Shown here in pieces: positions 42,418 to 51,263 of a stretch of DNA of 64,000 bases; positions within the stretch are counted from its first letter, which is position 1; each line of letters begins with the position of its first letter. Both the position numbers and the translations under genes were made by a program. Under the pieces are notes generated by a model. That model saw only the letters and a list, made by a program, of their open reading frames with translations. It was not told the DNA's origin and made no database searches. Source of the stretch: Flavobacteriales bacterium (GTDB lineage Bacteria > Bacteroidota > Bacteroidia > Flavobacteriales_F > PHOS-HE28); the NCBI GenBank assembly GCA_030584065.1, contig CP129489.1, positions 2,833,497 through 2,897,496 on the forward strand. Direction: 5' to 3'.

Positions 42418-45038
42418 CAGTTGGTGCGCGGCGCAGGCCCGCTGCCGCTGATGTGCACGTAGCCGTTCAGCTGGGCCGGCTCATCACCGGCCAACCGGGC
42501 GTAGGTGACGGTGCAGGTGTAGTAATAGACGCCATCGGGGCAGGTCTCGCCCTCGTTGTTCAGGGTTCCGTTCCAGCGCACGTCGGGGTCCGTGGTGGTG
42601 AAAACCACTTGACCCCAGCGGTTGAAGACCCGGAGGTCGATGGCCTTCACCCCGCGATACGGGAAGGGCACGAACAGGTCATTCACCCGATCGCCGTTGG
42701 GCGTGAAGATGTTCGGCAGCGCATAGACAGGGCAATTGTCTCCGCATACCGGCTCGATGAATGCGCTCTCGTTGCCGACGGTGTCGATGGCCGTCACCTG
42801 GTAGCAGCCGGCAACGCTGGAGCCATTGACATGGGTGAAGCTGGTGTTGCCGGCTCCCACGATCGTCGCAATCAGCTGGTAGGGCGAGGCTGCGGTCTCC
42901 GCGAAGTACACGCGGTACTGGTAGGTATCGTCCGCGCAGCTCTGGTTGGGGTCGTTCCAGGTGAGCGTGTTCAAGGGCTCCTCGCAATCGTTGTCGAGCA
43001 CCACCAGGGGCGCGCAAGGCGGAGTGAGGTCGCGCGGCGCGGCACAGATCTCCTGGCTGTAGTTGAGCAGTGGCGATGCGATGCCCGGCTCGCTGTAGGC
43101 CCCGATGCTCCGCACGCGATAGCAGTAGGTGGTGCCATTGCTCAACCCGGCCTCCGTGAAGCTGCCGCTGGTGCTGGTGCCCACCAGGGACCAGCTCCCG
43201 GCGACATTCCGATAGACCTCATAGAGGCTGTTCGTCCACGGCACGTCCAGGCTCCAGCTGATGGTGAGCTGCTCGTCGTTCGGGGCCGCAGCGAGGAAGA
43301 CCGAGGAAGCCGGGCTGGCACTGCCGATGAAGTCGTTGCCGCCCGCTCCGAAGAGTTCCACACGGTAGACGTGCGCCTGGCCCTCGGTGTCGAGCCCGGT
43401 GTCGATGTACTCCGTATCGGGGTGCGCAAGGAACGGGTGGAGCGCGCTGGTGTGGATGAGGGTGCCTGCCGTGGCGAGGCCCGTGCCGCGGTAGAGCTTG
43501 AACTGGTAGGGGCCCGGCCGCGCAAGGGTGTCCAGGTCAAAGGCATTGCTCCAGCGCACGGTATCAACGCCGGCCGCTGAGCTGGTTGCGCCGACACTCA
43601 CATGCGTCATCACCGGCACCTGACGGTCGAGCGTGGCGCAGAATTCCACGCTGGCGTAGCTCTCCGCGCCATCGGCGAAGAAAGCCACCACCATGTAGCA
43701 GTACTGATTGCCGATCACAAGCGGTCCGTTGTCGGTGTAGCTGGTCGTGCCCGAGCCCTGCACGGTAGCCAGCAGCGTGTAGCCGGTGTAGGCCGGCACC
43801 CCGGTCTCGCAGTTGTCAGGCCCGAACCCGTAGGCGCCCAAGCGCCGGTAGATGCGGTAACCGATGGCATTGGTGCAGATGCTCGGGTCCCAGTCCAGCG
43901 CGATGGAGGCGCCGCTGGGCGTGGCCGTGGGGTTGAGGGGCGGCGGTGAGACCACGGTGATGTTCACGGTGCGGTAGTCATGAAGCTCCACCTCGTTGTC
44001 ATTGTCGCGCGCATCGAAGACCACCTGATAGGGCTGCAGCCGCACATGGGAGCAGTTGGTGTTCCAACTGAACACGCCGTTGACGCTCTGCGCAGGTGAT
44101 GGGCTGACGAAGGTGGCCGGCGAACTGGGCATCACGAAGGGCTGGCCCAGCGCGGTGAGGGTGACGGCCTGGCCGGGGTCGGGGTCGCTGGCCGGTACGT
44201 TGAAGGTGAGGAAGGTGCCGGCCGTGACGCACGTGTCGCGCACCTGGCCGATTACCGGCGGCTGATTGGCGCAGGTGCGGACGGTCACCTGCATGTCGCG
44301 GGTCACCCAGCCCATGTTCACCAGCACGCCGTTCACGCGCCGCCACTCGTACACCCGGAAGGCCAGGTTGTATTCGCCCAGCAGGCCCGGATTGAGCCAT
44401 CGGATGGTGCCGTTCACCGGATCGATGCTGTAGCTGGCTCCGTTGCAGCCCCCCACCTCGTTCGGGTACTGGTACCCTGCGATGGGCTGGCAGTTCAGCC
44501 CAAGGCAGACCACCGGCTCATAGCTCAGGCTATCGCCGTCGGGGTCGTACGCCGCGGGGTTGTGGATCCACGGCCGGCAGAAGCAGGCATCCTGGATGGG
44601 GGAGTTGAGGAAGCGCGGCGAGCAATTGTTCCCGGCCAGGGGCGAGATCACGAGCTTGGTCTTCACGCAGAAGCTCTGGTCCACCGAGCCGGGGATGTTC
44701 ACCACACCGGCATTGCGGTTCTGGTCGTCGAACGAGAGGATGAATTCACCCGGGCCCGAGTACTGATGCGTGGCGATGTAGACATTGCGGCGCAGGTCCT
44801 GCTGCGGGAAATCCTGCGGCGCTTGGCGTGCCACCGATTGGCTGGTGCCATCGCCCCAGAACAGCGTGAGCTCGGGCCGGTCGGCCGGGGCCGAGAGCTT
44901 GCAGTGGGTGATGATGGTCGCCTCGTAGGTGTATCCGCCCACATGGCACACGATGATCTCGCCCGCCCGGTTGTGCGTGGCATGCACCGCCACCGCTCCC
45001 GGGAGGAGCAACATCAAGGCAAGCAGGCGCGTGCGCAT
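42417..45038 (-). CDS. Large secreted fibronectin-type protein with type B sorting domain
   Basis: The 873-residue protein has a signal peptide (residues 1-21, LLALMLLLPGAVAVHA), an N-terminal region with THNRAGEIIVCHVGGYTYEATIITH common in Bacteroidota gliding-associated proteins, cadherin/Ig-like segments, several fibronectin type III-like modules (YRIYRRLGAYGFG, YRVRSIGAYSEPG), and a C-terminal gliding-type domain (LPNIFTPNGDRVNDLFVPF). It is a type IX cargo, probably a surface adhesin or gliding component. The start at 45038 is set by the signal peptide; the frame continues upstream without support. Confidence 0.9.
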   Translation of the reverse strand: MRTRLLALMLLLPGAVAVHATHNRAGEIIVCHVGGYTYEATIITHCKLSAPADRPELTLFWGDGTSQSVARQAPQDFPQQDLRRNVYIATHQYSGPGEFILSFDDQNRNAGVVNIPGSVDQSFCVKTKLVISPLAGNNCSPRFLNSPIQDACFCRPWIHNPAAYDPDGDSLSYEPVVCLGLNCQPIAGYQYPNEVGGCNGASYSIDPVNGTIRWLNPGLLGEYNLAFRVYEWRRVNGVLVNMGWVTRDMQVTVRTCANQPPVIGQVRDTCVTAGTFLTFNVPASDPDPGQAVTLTALGQPFVMPSSPATFVSPSPAQSVNGVFSWNTNCSHVRLQPYQVVFDARDNDNEVELHDYRTVNITVVSPPPLNPTATPSGASIALDWDPSICTNAIGYRIYRRLGAYGFGPDNCETGVPAYTGYTLLATVQGSGTTSYTDNGPLVIGNQYCYMVVAFFADGAESYASVEFCATLDRQVPVMTHVSVGATSSAAGVDTVRWSNAFDLDTLARPGPYQFKLYRGTGLATAGTLIHTSALHPFLAHPDTEYIDTGLDTEGQAHVYRVELFGAGGNDFIGSASPASSVFLAAAPNDEQLTISWSLDVPWTNSLYEVYRNVAGSWSLVGTSTSGSFTEAGLSNGTTYCYRVRSIGAYSEPGIASPLLNYSQEICAAPRDLTPPCAPLVVLDNDCEEPLNTLTWNDPNQSCADDTYQYRVYFAETAASPYQLIATIVGAGNTSFTHVNGSSVAGCYQVTAIDTVGNESAFIEPVCGDNCPVYALPNIFTPNGDRVNDLFVPFPYRGVKAIDLRVFNRWGQVVFTTTDPDVRWNGTLNNEGETCPDGVYYYTCTVTYARLAGDEPAQLNGYVHISGSGPAPRTN

Positions 45039-45140
45039 AGGTAGAGGACAAAGTTCGGTGTTCCGACAGGGCCCACCGATGCCGGTACCGGGGAAATGTG
45101 CGCCGTTGGCAGGTGCAGGGCGGCCGCTGCCCACCCCGGC

Positions 45141-45148
45141 TATCTTCG
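45141..45148 (+). promoter_or_regulatory. -7 box TATCTTCG four bases before pepA
   Basis: TATCTTCG ends four bases before the ATG at 45153. This predicts a leaderless transcript. Confidence 0.5.
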
Positions 45149-45152
45149 GCCC

Positions 45153-46586
45153 ATGATCGACCTGGCCAAGGGCAGCCGGCCCGCCGCTGCCCGAGACACC
45201 CTGGTGGTGCTCGACGAACCCGCGCAGCTCCGCAACCTGGACCTGGAACGCGCTGACCGTCAATACCTCGCCGAACAACTGAAGGGCGATCCAGCCCTGG
45301 CCGTTTGCGACATCAGCGGGCGCCTGGTGATGGCGCACCTCGCCGCCAAAGGCGACCGGAGCGGACAGCTGGAGAAGGCGCGGCGGGCCGGTGATGCCAT
45401 GGCCGCCCGGCTCAACGGCGCCAAGCGCAGCGAGGCGCAGATCATCAGCCTGCAGGATGATGCCGGCCTGACCCTCGCGCTCGCGGAGGGCGCCGCGCTG
45501 GGGTCCTACGCCTTCCGCAAATACAAGACCGAGGCCCAAGGGGCGCCTACGCTGGAGAAGCTCACCGTGGTGGCCAAGGAGGTCTCGGCCGCTGAAGTAG
45601 AGGAGCTCGCCGGCCTATGCGATGCCGTCTTCACCGCCCGCGACCTGGTGAACGAGCCGGTGAGCTTCCTGAACGCCAAGCAGCTGGCCGCCGAGCTCCG
45701 CAACCTCAGCCGCAACAGCGGCTTCAAGGTGCAGGTGCTGGGCCGGGAACAGATCGAGGCCATGGGCATGGGCGGCCTCATCGCGGTGAACAAGGGCAGC
45801 GTGGACGAGCCCACGTTCAGCATCCTCGAATGGAAACCGAAGGCCCCGGTGAACAAGAAGCCGGTGCTGCTCGTGGGCAAGGGCGTGGTGTATGATACCG
45901 GCGGACTCAGCCTGAAGCCCACCCCGAACAGCATGGACCAGATGAAATGCGACATGGCTGGCGCCGGTGCGGTGGCCTGCGCCATTGCCGCTGCGGCCCG
46001 GCAGGAGCTGCCGGTGCATGTGGTCGGGCTCATCCCTGCAACCGACAACCGCCCCGGCGGCAACGCCTATGCGCCCGGCGATGTCATCCGAATGCACAAC
46101 GGCCTCACCGTTGAGGTGATGAATACCGATGCCGAGGGACGGCTGATCCTGGCCGATGCACTCAGCTACGGCGAGCGCTACCAGCCCGAGCTCGTGATGA
46201 CCCTTGCCACCCTGACCGGCGCCGCCATGCGCGCCATCGGCACCTATGGCAGCGCGGTGATGGGCACCGCCCCCGACACGGCCTTCCACCGGCTCGAGGC
46301 CGCCGCCGATGCGGTCTATGAACGCGTGGCGCGCCTGCCCTTCTGGGAAGAGTACGGCGAGGAGATCAAGAGCGATGTGGCGGACATCAAGAACCTGGGC
46401 AGCGACCTGGCCGGCGCCCAGACGGCGGGCAAATTCCTGGCCCGATTCACCACCCACCCCTACATCCACATCGACATCGCGGGGCCGGCCTTCCTCACCC
46501 GGAAGGATGGCTACCGAACCAAGGGCGGCACGGGGGTAGGCGTCCGCCTGCTCTATGAATTCCTGAAGCAACGCGCCAACGCATGA
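45153..46586 (+). CDS. pepA: Leucyl aminopeptidase (M17 family)
   Basis: The 477-residue enzyme is a cytosolic two-metal aminopeptidase. The metal and catalytic residues are visible in VGKGVVYDTGGLSLKP, MKCDMAGAGAV, and the family signature NTDAEGRLILADAL. It has the full N-terminal domain of the M17 family. The ATG at 45153 directly follows a -7 box. Its stop overlaps the pdxA start by four bases (ATGA), so the two are translated in a coupled way. Confidence 0.94.
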   Translation: MIDLAKGSRPAAARDTLVVLDEPAQLRNLDLERADRQYLAEQLKGDPALAVCDISGRLVMAHLAAKGDRSGQLEKARRAGDAMAARLNGAKRSEAQIISLQDDAGLTLALAEGAALGSYAFRKYKTEAQGAPTLEKLTVVAKEVSAAEVEELAGLCDAVFTARDLVNEPVSFLNAKQLAAELRNLSRNSGFKVQVLGREQIEAMGMGGLIAVNKGSVDEPTFSILEWKPKAPVNKKPVLLVGKGVVYDTGGLSLKPTPNSMDQMKCDMAGAGAVACAIAAAARQELPVHVVGLIPATDNRPGGNAYAPGDVIRMHNGLTVEVMNTDAEGRLILADALSYGERYQPELVMTLATLTGAAMRAIGTYGSAVMGTAPDTAFHRLEAAADAVYERVARLPFWEEYGEEIKSDVADIKNLGSDLAGAQTAGKFLARFTTHPYIHIDIAGPAFLTRKDGYRTKGGTGVGVRLLYEFLKQRANA

Positions 46587-47656
46587 CCGAACAGAGCCAA
46601 CCCGTCCGCGTGGGCATTTCCTGCGGCGACCTCCAAGGCATCGGCCTCGAGGTTGTGCTGAAATGCTTCGAGGATGCACGCATGCTGGCGGACCTCACGC
46701 CCATCCTGTACTGTTCGGCCAAGGCGGTGAGCCATCACCGCAAGCTGCTCCAACTGGAGGAGGTGCAGTTCAACCGCGTGAACGATGCCCGCGAGGCCGT
46801 GCCGAGGAAATTCAATCTGGTGAACCTGTGGGATGAGGACCTTCCACTGGAGGTGGGGAAGCCCTCCGGGCAACTGGCGAGCTATGCCATCAAGAGCCTG
46901 GAAGCCGCTGCACAGGACCTGGCGAGCGGTAAGGTGGATGTGCTGGTGACGGCGCCCATTGACAAGCACAGCATGCAGCAGGCCGGATTCGCCTTCCCGG
47001 GGCATACCGAGTTCCTCCAGCATATGGCTGGCGCCGATAGCGAGGTGCTGATGCTGCTGGTGGGGGATGGCCTGAGGGTGGGTACGGTCACGGGCCACAT
47101 CCCCCTGAAGGACGTGGCAGCGGCCATCACCACCGACCGGATCCTGACCAAGGCCCGATTGCTGCACCAAAGCCTCCTGCGCGACTTCGGCGTACTGGAG
47201 CCGCGTATCGCCATCCTGGGCCTCAATCCGCACGCCGGCGATGGCGGGGCGCTCGGCAGCGAGGACCGGGAGCGGATTGCGCCCGCCGTTCGCAGGCTCA
47301 GCGAGGAGGGCATCCGGGCCATGGGGCCCTACGCCGCCGATGGCTTCTTCGGCAACGGTAGCTACAAGCATTTCGACGGGGTGCTGGCGATGTACCACGA
47401 TCAAGGCCTGGCCCCCTTCAAGGCCCTCAGCTTTGGCCATGGCGTCAATTTCACCGCAGGCCTGCCGATCGTGCGCACCAGCCCCGATCATGGCACCGGG
47501 CTGGATATCGCAGGCCAAGGCTTGGCTGACGAGGGTTCCTTCCGAGCGGCGGTCTGGCTGGCGGCGGACATCCGGCAGCGCCGGGAGTGGCATAAGTCCA
47601 TCACTGCCAATCCTTTACAGCCACAGAAGCGGGAAAAGGAGCGGAAGGAAGGCTGA
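46583..47656 (+). CDS. pdxA: 4-hydroxythreonine-4-phosphate dehydrogenase
   Basis: The 357-residue PdxA catalyses an oxidative step in pyridoxal phosphate synthesis. Features are VGISCGDLQGIGLEVV at the N-terminus, VLVTAPIDKHSMQQAGFAFPGHTEFLQ with a metal-binding His, LGLNPHAGDGGALGSED, and the C-terminal VLAMYHDQGLAPFKAL...TGLPIVRTSPDHGTG-type metal site. It is coupled to pepA by a four-base overlap. A short hairpin follows at 47686-47714. Confidence 0.94.
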   Translation: MTEQSQPVRVGISCGDLQGIGLEVVLKCFEDARMLADLTPILYCSAKAVSHHRKLLQLEEVQFNRVNDAREAVPRKFNLVNLWDEDLPLEVGKPSGQLASYAIKSLEAAAQDLASGKVDVLVTAPIDKHSMQQAGFAFPGHTEFLQHMAGADSEVLMLLVGDGLRVGTVTGHIPLKDVAAAITTDRILTKARLLHQSLLRDFGVLEPRIAILGLNPHAGDGGALGSEDRERIAPAVRRLSEEGIRAMGPYAADGFFGNGSYKHFDGVLAMYHDQGLAPFKALSFGHGVNFTAGLPIVRTSPDHGTGLDIAGQGLADEGSFRAAVWLAADIRQRREWHKSITANPLQPQKREKERKEG

Positions 47657-47685
47657 CCGCGCCGGCCCGGTCCAGCCCCCGCTTG

Positions 47686-47714
47686 CCGCTCGCAGGCCGG
47701 TGATTGGCGAGCGG
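47686..47714 (+). terminator. Possible terminator after pdxA
   Basis: CCGCTCGC and GCGAGCGG form an 8-bp stem with a 13-base loop, followed by TCTTGCCCC. The U-run is weak. Confidence 0.4.
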
Positions 47715-47774
47715 TCTTGCCCCCTATTCGTTGGCCCACCGGCTTCCCCCAGGCCTGCGCATGGCCGCAACCGC

Positions 47775-47782
47775 TACATTTG
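47775..47782 (+). promoter_or_regulatory. -7 box TACATTTG for DUF177-rpmF-plsX operon
   Basis: TACATTTG is a full match to TAnnTTTG, 29 bases before the ATG at 47812. It heads the fatty-acid initiation operon. Confidence 0.6.
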
Positions 47783-47811
47783 CCGACCACTTTTCGCAGG
47801 GATTCCCTGCC

Positions 47812-48327
47812 ATGGAGCCGCTTCCAGAGCATACCATCCCCTTCACCGGCCTGAAGGACGGCACGCACGAATTCGAGTTCGAGCTGGGACCTTCGTTCTT
47901 CGAATCGGCCCATGAGGAGGAGTTCGAAGGCGGGCAGGTGAAGGCCGTGGTGCGGCTGGACAAGACGCCCACCCTGCTGGTGGCGAACATGCACTTGGAA
48001 GGCACCGTGGCGGTTCGCTGCGACCATTGCAACGCGCCGATGAACCAGCCGATATCCGGCGACCAGCGGCAGATCTTCCAGCTCCACGGCGAAGAGCAGC
48101 CCGACGATGACGAATTGGTGGTGCTGGATGCGCGCGCGCACAGCATCAACCTGACGCACTATTTCTTCGAGTGCCTGCGCCTGTCGCTGCCGGCCCGGCA
48201 CGTTCACCCTGCCGGGCAATGCGACCCTGAGGTGGATGCCGTGCTGGGCAAGCTGGCGCTGGAACAAGAACCCGTACCCGATCCCCGCTGGGACGCCCTC
48301 CAAAAACTGAAACCGAAGCGGCCCTGA
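47812..48327 (+). CDS. DUF177 (YceD family) protein
   Basis: The 171-residue protein belongs to the DUF177/YceD family, which lies before rpmF in very many bacteria and, in plants and E. coli, is linked with 23S rRNA accumulation. The conserved CDHCNAPM site, the acidic EEQPDDDELVVLD segment and the later HPAGQC give a possible metal-binding pattern. The ATG at 47812 follows a perfect -7 box; the in-frame codons upstream from 47704 are unlikely to be used. It is the first gene of the rpmF-plsX-fabH-accBC block. Confidence 0.88.
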   Translation: MEPLPEHTIPFTGLKDGTHEFEFELGPSFFESAHEEEFEGGQVKAVVRLDKTPTLLVANMHLEGTVAVRCDHCNAPMNQPISGDQRQIFQLHGEEQPDDDELVVLDARAHSINLTHYFFECLRLSLPARHVHPAGQCDPEVDAVLGKLALEQEPVPDPRWDALQKLKPKRP

Positions 48328-48346
48328 GCCGCAATCCCCCGCAGCC

Positions 48347-48538
48347 ATGCCAAATCCGAAACGACGCTTCAGCAAGACCCGCACCGCCAGCCGCCGCAGC
48401 ACCAAGAAGGCCGCTGCCCCCACGCTGAGCGTGGACAGCACGACCGGCGCCACCCACCTGCGCCACCGGGCCCACATGGAGGGCGACAAGCTCTTCTACA
48501 AGGGTCGCGTGGTGGTGGACAAGTCGGCCACGGAGTAA
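48347..48538 (+). CDS. rpmF: 50S ribosomal protein L32
   Basis: The 63-residue protein starts MPNPKRRFSKTRTASRR, the L32 signature. The zinc-binding Cys residues found in many L32 proteins are absent: the middle reads APTLSVDSTTGATHLRHRAH. This is the zinc-free type known from Flavobacteriia, although here even the first Cys is lost. It lies between DUF177 and plsX as usual. Confidence 0.93.
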   Translation: MPNPKRRFSKTRTASRRSTKKAAAPTLSVDSTTGATHLRHRAHMEGDKLFYKGRVVVDKSATE

Positions 48539-48564
48539 GGCCATAGCCCACCGCCCCAGCCTCG

Positions 48565-49503
48565 ATGAGGATCGGAGTGGACATCATGGGCAGCGACCAC
48601 GGACCGGTCGTGCCCATCCGCGGCGCAGCCATGGCGGCGAAGGAGCTGCCGGGCGACGTCCGATTGGCGCTCATCGGCAACGCGGAAGCCATCATTCAGG
48701 GCCTGCGCGCAGAAGGTGCGGATCCAGGCGGCTTCGACATTGTGGCCAGCCAGGATGACATCACCTTCCAGGACCATCCCACCAAGGCGCTGCAGGCCAA
48801 GCCCCGCAGCAGCATCTCCCTCGGCTTCCACCTGCTGAAGGAGGGCAAGCTGGATGCCTTCGCCAGCACCGGGAACACCGGCGCCATGCTGGTGGGCAGC
48901 GTATTCAGCGTGAAGCCGATCCCGGGCGTCATCCGCCCCTGCATACCCAGCGTGGTGCCCAAGGAGAACGGGAGCTACGGCATCCTGGTGGATGTGGGCG
49001 CGAACGCGGATTGCAAATCGGACGTGCTGGCGCAGTTCGGGCTATTGGGGGCCATGCTCGCGAAGCATGTCTACCACATCGCGGACCCGAAGGTCGGCCT
49101 GCTCAACATCGGCGAAGAGGAGAAGAAGGGCGACCTCCTGCGCCAGGCCACCTTTGAGCTGATGCGCGACCAGAAGCAGTTCCGCTTCATCGGCAACGTC
49201 GAGGGACGCGACCTCTTCAACGACAAGGCCGATGTGTACGTGACCGACGGCTTCACCGGCAACGTGGTGCTCAAGGCCGTGGAGGCCTTCCATGACCTGC
49301 TGGAGCAACGCGGGGTGCATGAGCCCTTCTTCGATCGGTTCAACTACGAGAACTACGGCGGCCTGCCGGTGCTGGGGGTGAACGGGAACGTGATCATCGG
49401 CCACGGCATCAGCAACGACCTCACCATCAAGAACATGATCCTCTTCACCCGCGAAGTGGTGGAGAGCCGCCTGAACGACCGCATCCGCGAAGCACTCACG
49501 TGA
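48565..49503 (+). CDS. plsX: Phosphate acyltransferase PlsX
   Basis: The 312-residue enzyme converts acyl-ACP to acyl phosphate for phospholipid synthesis. It shows [13 protein letters not shown] at the start, [25 protein letters not shown] and [11 protein letters not shown], all PlsX signatures. Its stop codon overlaps the GTG start of fabH (GTGA), so translation is coupled. Confidence 0.95.
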   Translation: MRIGVDIMGSDHGPVVPIRGAAMAAKELPGDVRLALIGNAEAIIQGLRAEGADPGGFDIVASQDDITFQDHPTKALQAKPRSSISLGFHLLKEGKLDAFASTGNTGAMLVGSVFSVKPIPGVIRPCIPSVVPKENGSYGILVDVGANADCKSDVLAQFGLLGAMLAKHVYHIADPKVGLLNIGEEEKKGDLLRQATFELMRDQKQFRFIGNVEGRDLFNDKADVYVTDGFTGNVVLKAVEAFHDLLEQRGVHEPFFDRFNYENYGGLPVLGVNGNVIIGHGISNDLTIKNMILFTREVVESRLNDRIREALT

Positions 49504-50516
49504 GCATGAAGGTCACCGCCGCCATCACCGCCGTAAACGGCTACCTGCCCGAGTTCCGCCTCACCAACCAGGTGCTGGAGACCATGGTAGACACCAACGA
49601 TGCGTGGATCACCGAGCGCACGGGCATCAAGGAGCGGCGCATCCTCACCGGAAAGGACCAGGGTTTGAGCACAATGGCCATCGCGGCGGTGAACGGCCTG
49701 CTGGAGAAGCGCGGCATCGGTCCTGAGGAGATCGACCTGATGATCGTCGCGAGCGTGACGCCCGACCGTGTATTCCCGGCTACGGCGAACATCATCTGCG
49801 ATGCCATCGGCGCAAGGAACGCCTGGGGCTTCGACCTTGGCGCCGCGTGCAGCGGATTCCTCTACGCGCTCACCACCGGAGCCCAATTCGTGGAGTCCGG
49901 CAAGCACAAGAAGGTAGTGGTGGTGGGCGGCGACAAGATGAGCAGCATCATCGACTACGAGGACCGCGCCACCTGCATCATCTTCGGCGATGGCTGCGGC
50001 GCCGTGCTGCTGGAGCCGAACGAGGAAGGCCTCGGCATCCGCGACAGCATCCTGCGCAGCGATGGCAGCGGCTGCCAGTACCTGCACCAGAAGGCCGGCG
50101 GCAGCTGGCGCCCCACCACCGAACGCACCGTGGAGCGGAAGGAGCACTACGTGTACCAGGAGGGGAAGGCCGTCTTCAAGTTCGCCGTGACGAACATGGC
50201 CGACGTGAGCGCCGAGATCATGGAGAAGAACGGCCTCACCGCCGATGATGTGGCCTGGCTGGTGCCGCACCAGGCCAACAAGCGGATCATCGATGCCACC
50301 GCCCACCGCATGGGGCTGGACGACAGCAAGGTGATGGTGAACATCGAGAAGTACGGCAACACCACCAGCGGCACCATCCCGCTCTGCCTGTGGGAATGGG
50401 AGCCACGGTTGAAGAAGGGCGACAATGTCATCCTCAGCGCCTTCGGCGGCGGATTCACCTGGGGGGCGGTGTGGGTGAAATGGGCCTATGACGGCTCATA
50501 CCGGCAAAGGGTGTGA
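49500..50516 (+). CDS. fabH: Beta-ketoacyl-ACP synthase III
   Basis: The 338-residue KAS III starts fatty-acid elongation from acetyl-CoA and malonyl-ACP. The catalytic triad is visible: Cys in [13 protein letters not shown], His in [12 protein letters not shown], and Asn in [11 protein letters not shown]. The GTG at 49500 gives the start [18 protein letters not shown], similar to Flavobacteriia orthologues; ATG 49506 is the alternative. It follows plsX with a four-base overlap. Confidence 0.95.
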   Translation: MSMKVTAAITAVNGYLPEFRLTNQVLETMVDTNDAWITERTGIKERRILTGKDQGLSTMAIAAVNGLLEKRGIGPEEIDLMIVASVTPDRVFPATANIICDAIGARNAWGFDLGAACSGFLYALTTGAQFVESGKHKKVVVVGGDKMSSIIDYEDRATCIIFGDGCGAVLLEPNEEGLGIRDSILRSDGSGCQYLHQKAGGSWRPTTERTVERKEHYVYQEGKAVFKFAVTNMADVSAEIMEKNGLTADDVAWLVPHQANKRIIDATAHRMGLDDSKVMVNIEKYGNTTSGTIPLCLWEWEPRLKKGDNVILSAFGGGFTWGAVWVKWAYDGSYRQRV

Positions 50517-50588
50517 CGCGCCGGCCGCTGACCATTGGCTCTGACCATCGATCCTCACACCCCCGCAAGCACCTCTCCCTCCCGCAAC

Positions 50589-50596
50589 TACCTTGG
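50589..50596 (+). promoter_or_regulatory. -7 box TACCTTGG for accB
   Basis: TACCTTGG lies 21 bases before the accB ATG, giving accB a possible promoter separate from fabH. Confidence 0.4.
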
Positions 50597-50617
50597 CCGT
50601 CCCTTGAACCGGCCGCA

Positions 50618-51115
50618 ATGCCAGAACCGATGAACCTTACCCAGATCCAGGAACTGATCAAGTTCGTCGCCAAGAGCGGCGTGAGTGAAGTGGAGATCGA
50701 GCAGAAGGACTTCAAGATCACCATCAAGACCCCGGCCGGCAAGAAGGAAGCCCCGGTGCAGGTGATCGCGCAACCCCTGCCCGCGGCACAGCCCGTGGCC
50801 TTGCCTGCGGCCCCGGCCCCTGCGGCCGCCCCGGCTCCCGCACCCGCCGCTCCCGCTCCCGCGGCCGACAGCAAGTACATCACCATCAAGGCACCGATGA
50901 TCGGCACCTTCTACCGTGCGGCGGGCCCCGGCAAGCCGGTGTTCGTGAACGTGGGCGATGAGGTGAAGCCCGGCAAGACGATCTGCATCATCGAGGCCAT
51001 GAAGCTCTTCAACGAGATCGAGAGCGAGGTTAGCGGCAAGATCGTGAAGGTGCTGGTGGACGACGCCAAGCCGGTGGAGTACGACCAGCCGTTGTTCCTG
51101 GTCGATCCCTCGTAG
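50618..51115 (+). CDS. accB: Acetyl-CoA carboxylase biotin carboxyl carrier protein
   Basis: The 165-residue BCCP has an N-terminal helical part (LTQIQELIKFVAKSGVSEVEIE), an Ala/Pro linker at about 55-88, and the biotinyl domain with the biotin-accepting Lys in IEAMKLFNEIE. The thumb segment (GTFYRAAGPGKPVFVNVGDEV) typical of AccB is present. It precedes accC but is separated from it by a 125-base inverted-repeat element. Confidence 0.95.
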   Translation: MPEPMNLTQIQELIKFVAKSGVSEVEIEQKDFKITIKTPAGKKEAPVQVIAQPLPAAQPVALPAAPAPAAAPAPAPAAPAPAADSKYITIKAPMIGTFYRAAGPGKPVFVNVGDEVKPGKTICIIEAMKLFNEIESEVSGKIVKVLVDDAKPVEYDQPLFLVDPS

Positions 51116-51120
51116 TGCCA

Positions 51121-51245
51121 TTCACCACAGAGGCACAGAGAGCACAGAGGAATGCTTGACAGGCACGCAAGCGACTTCCTCGGCTCGAACGGCCTGGTGG
51201 TAGAGCTCATCTTCTTCTCTGTGTCCTCCGTGCCTCTGTGGTGAA
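51121..51245. repeat. Inverted-repeat element (CACAGAGGCAC family), copy 1
   Basis: The first 29 bases (TTCACCACAGAGGCACAGAG...) and the last 29 form an inverted repeat with 26 of 29 positions matching, around a 67-base core without a coding frame. The element fills nearly the whole gap between accB and accC. A related copy lies at 63295-63416. Confidence 0.8.
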
Positions 51246-51263
51246 CCAGATCAGGAGCCTCTC

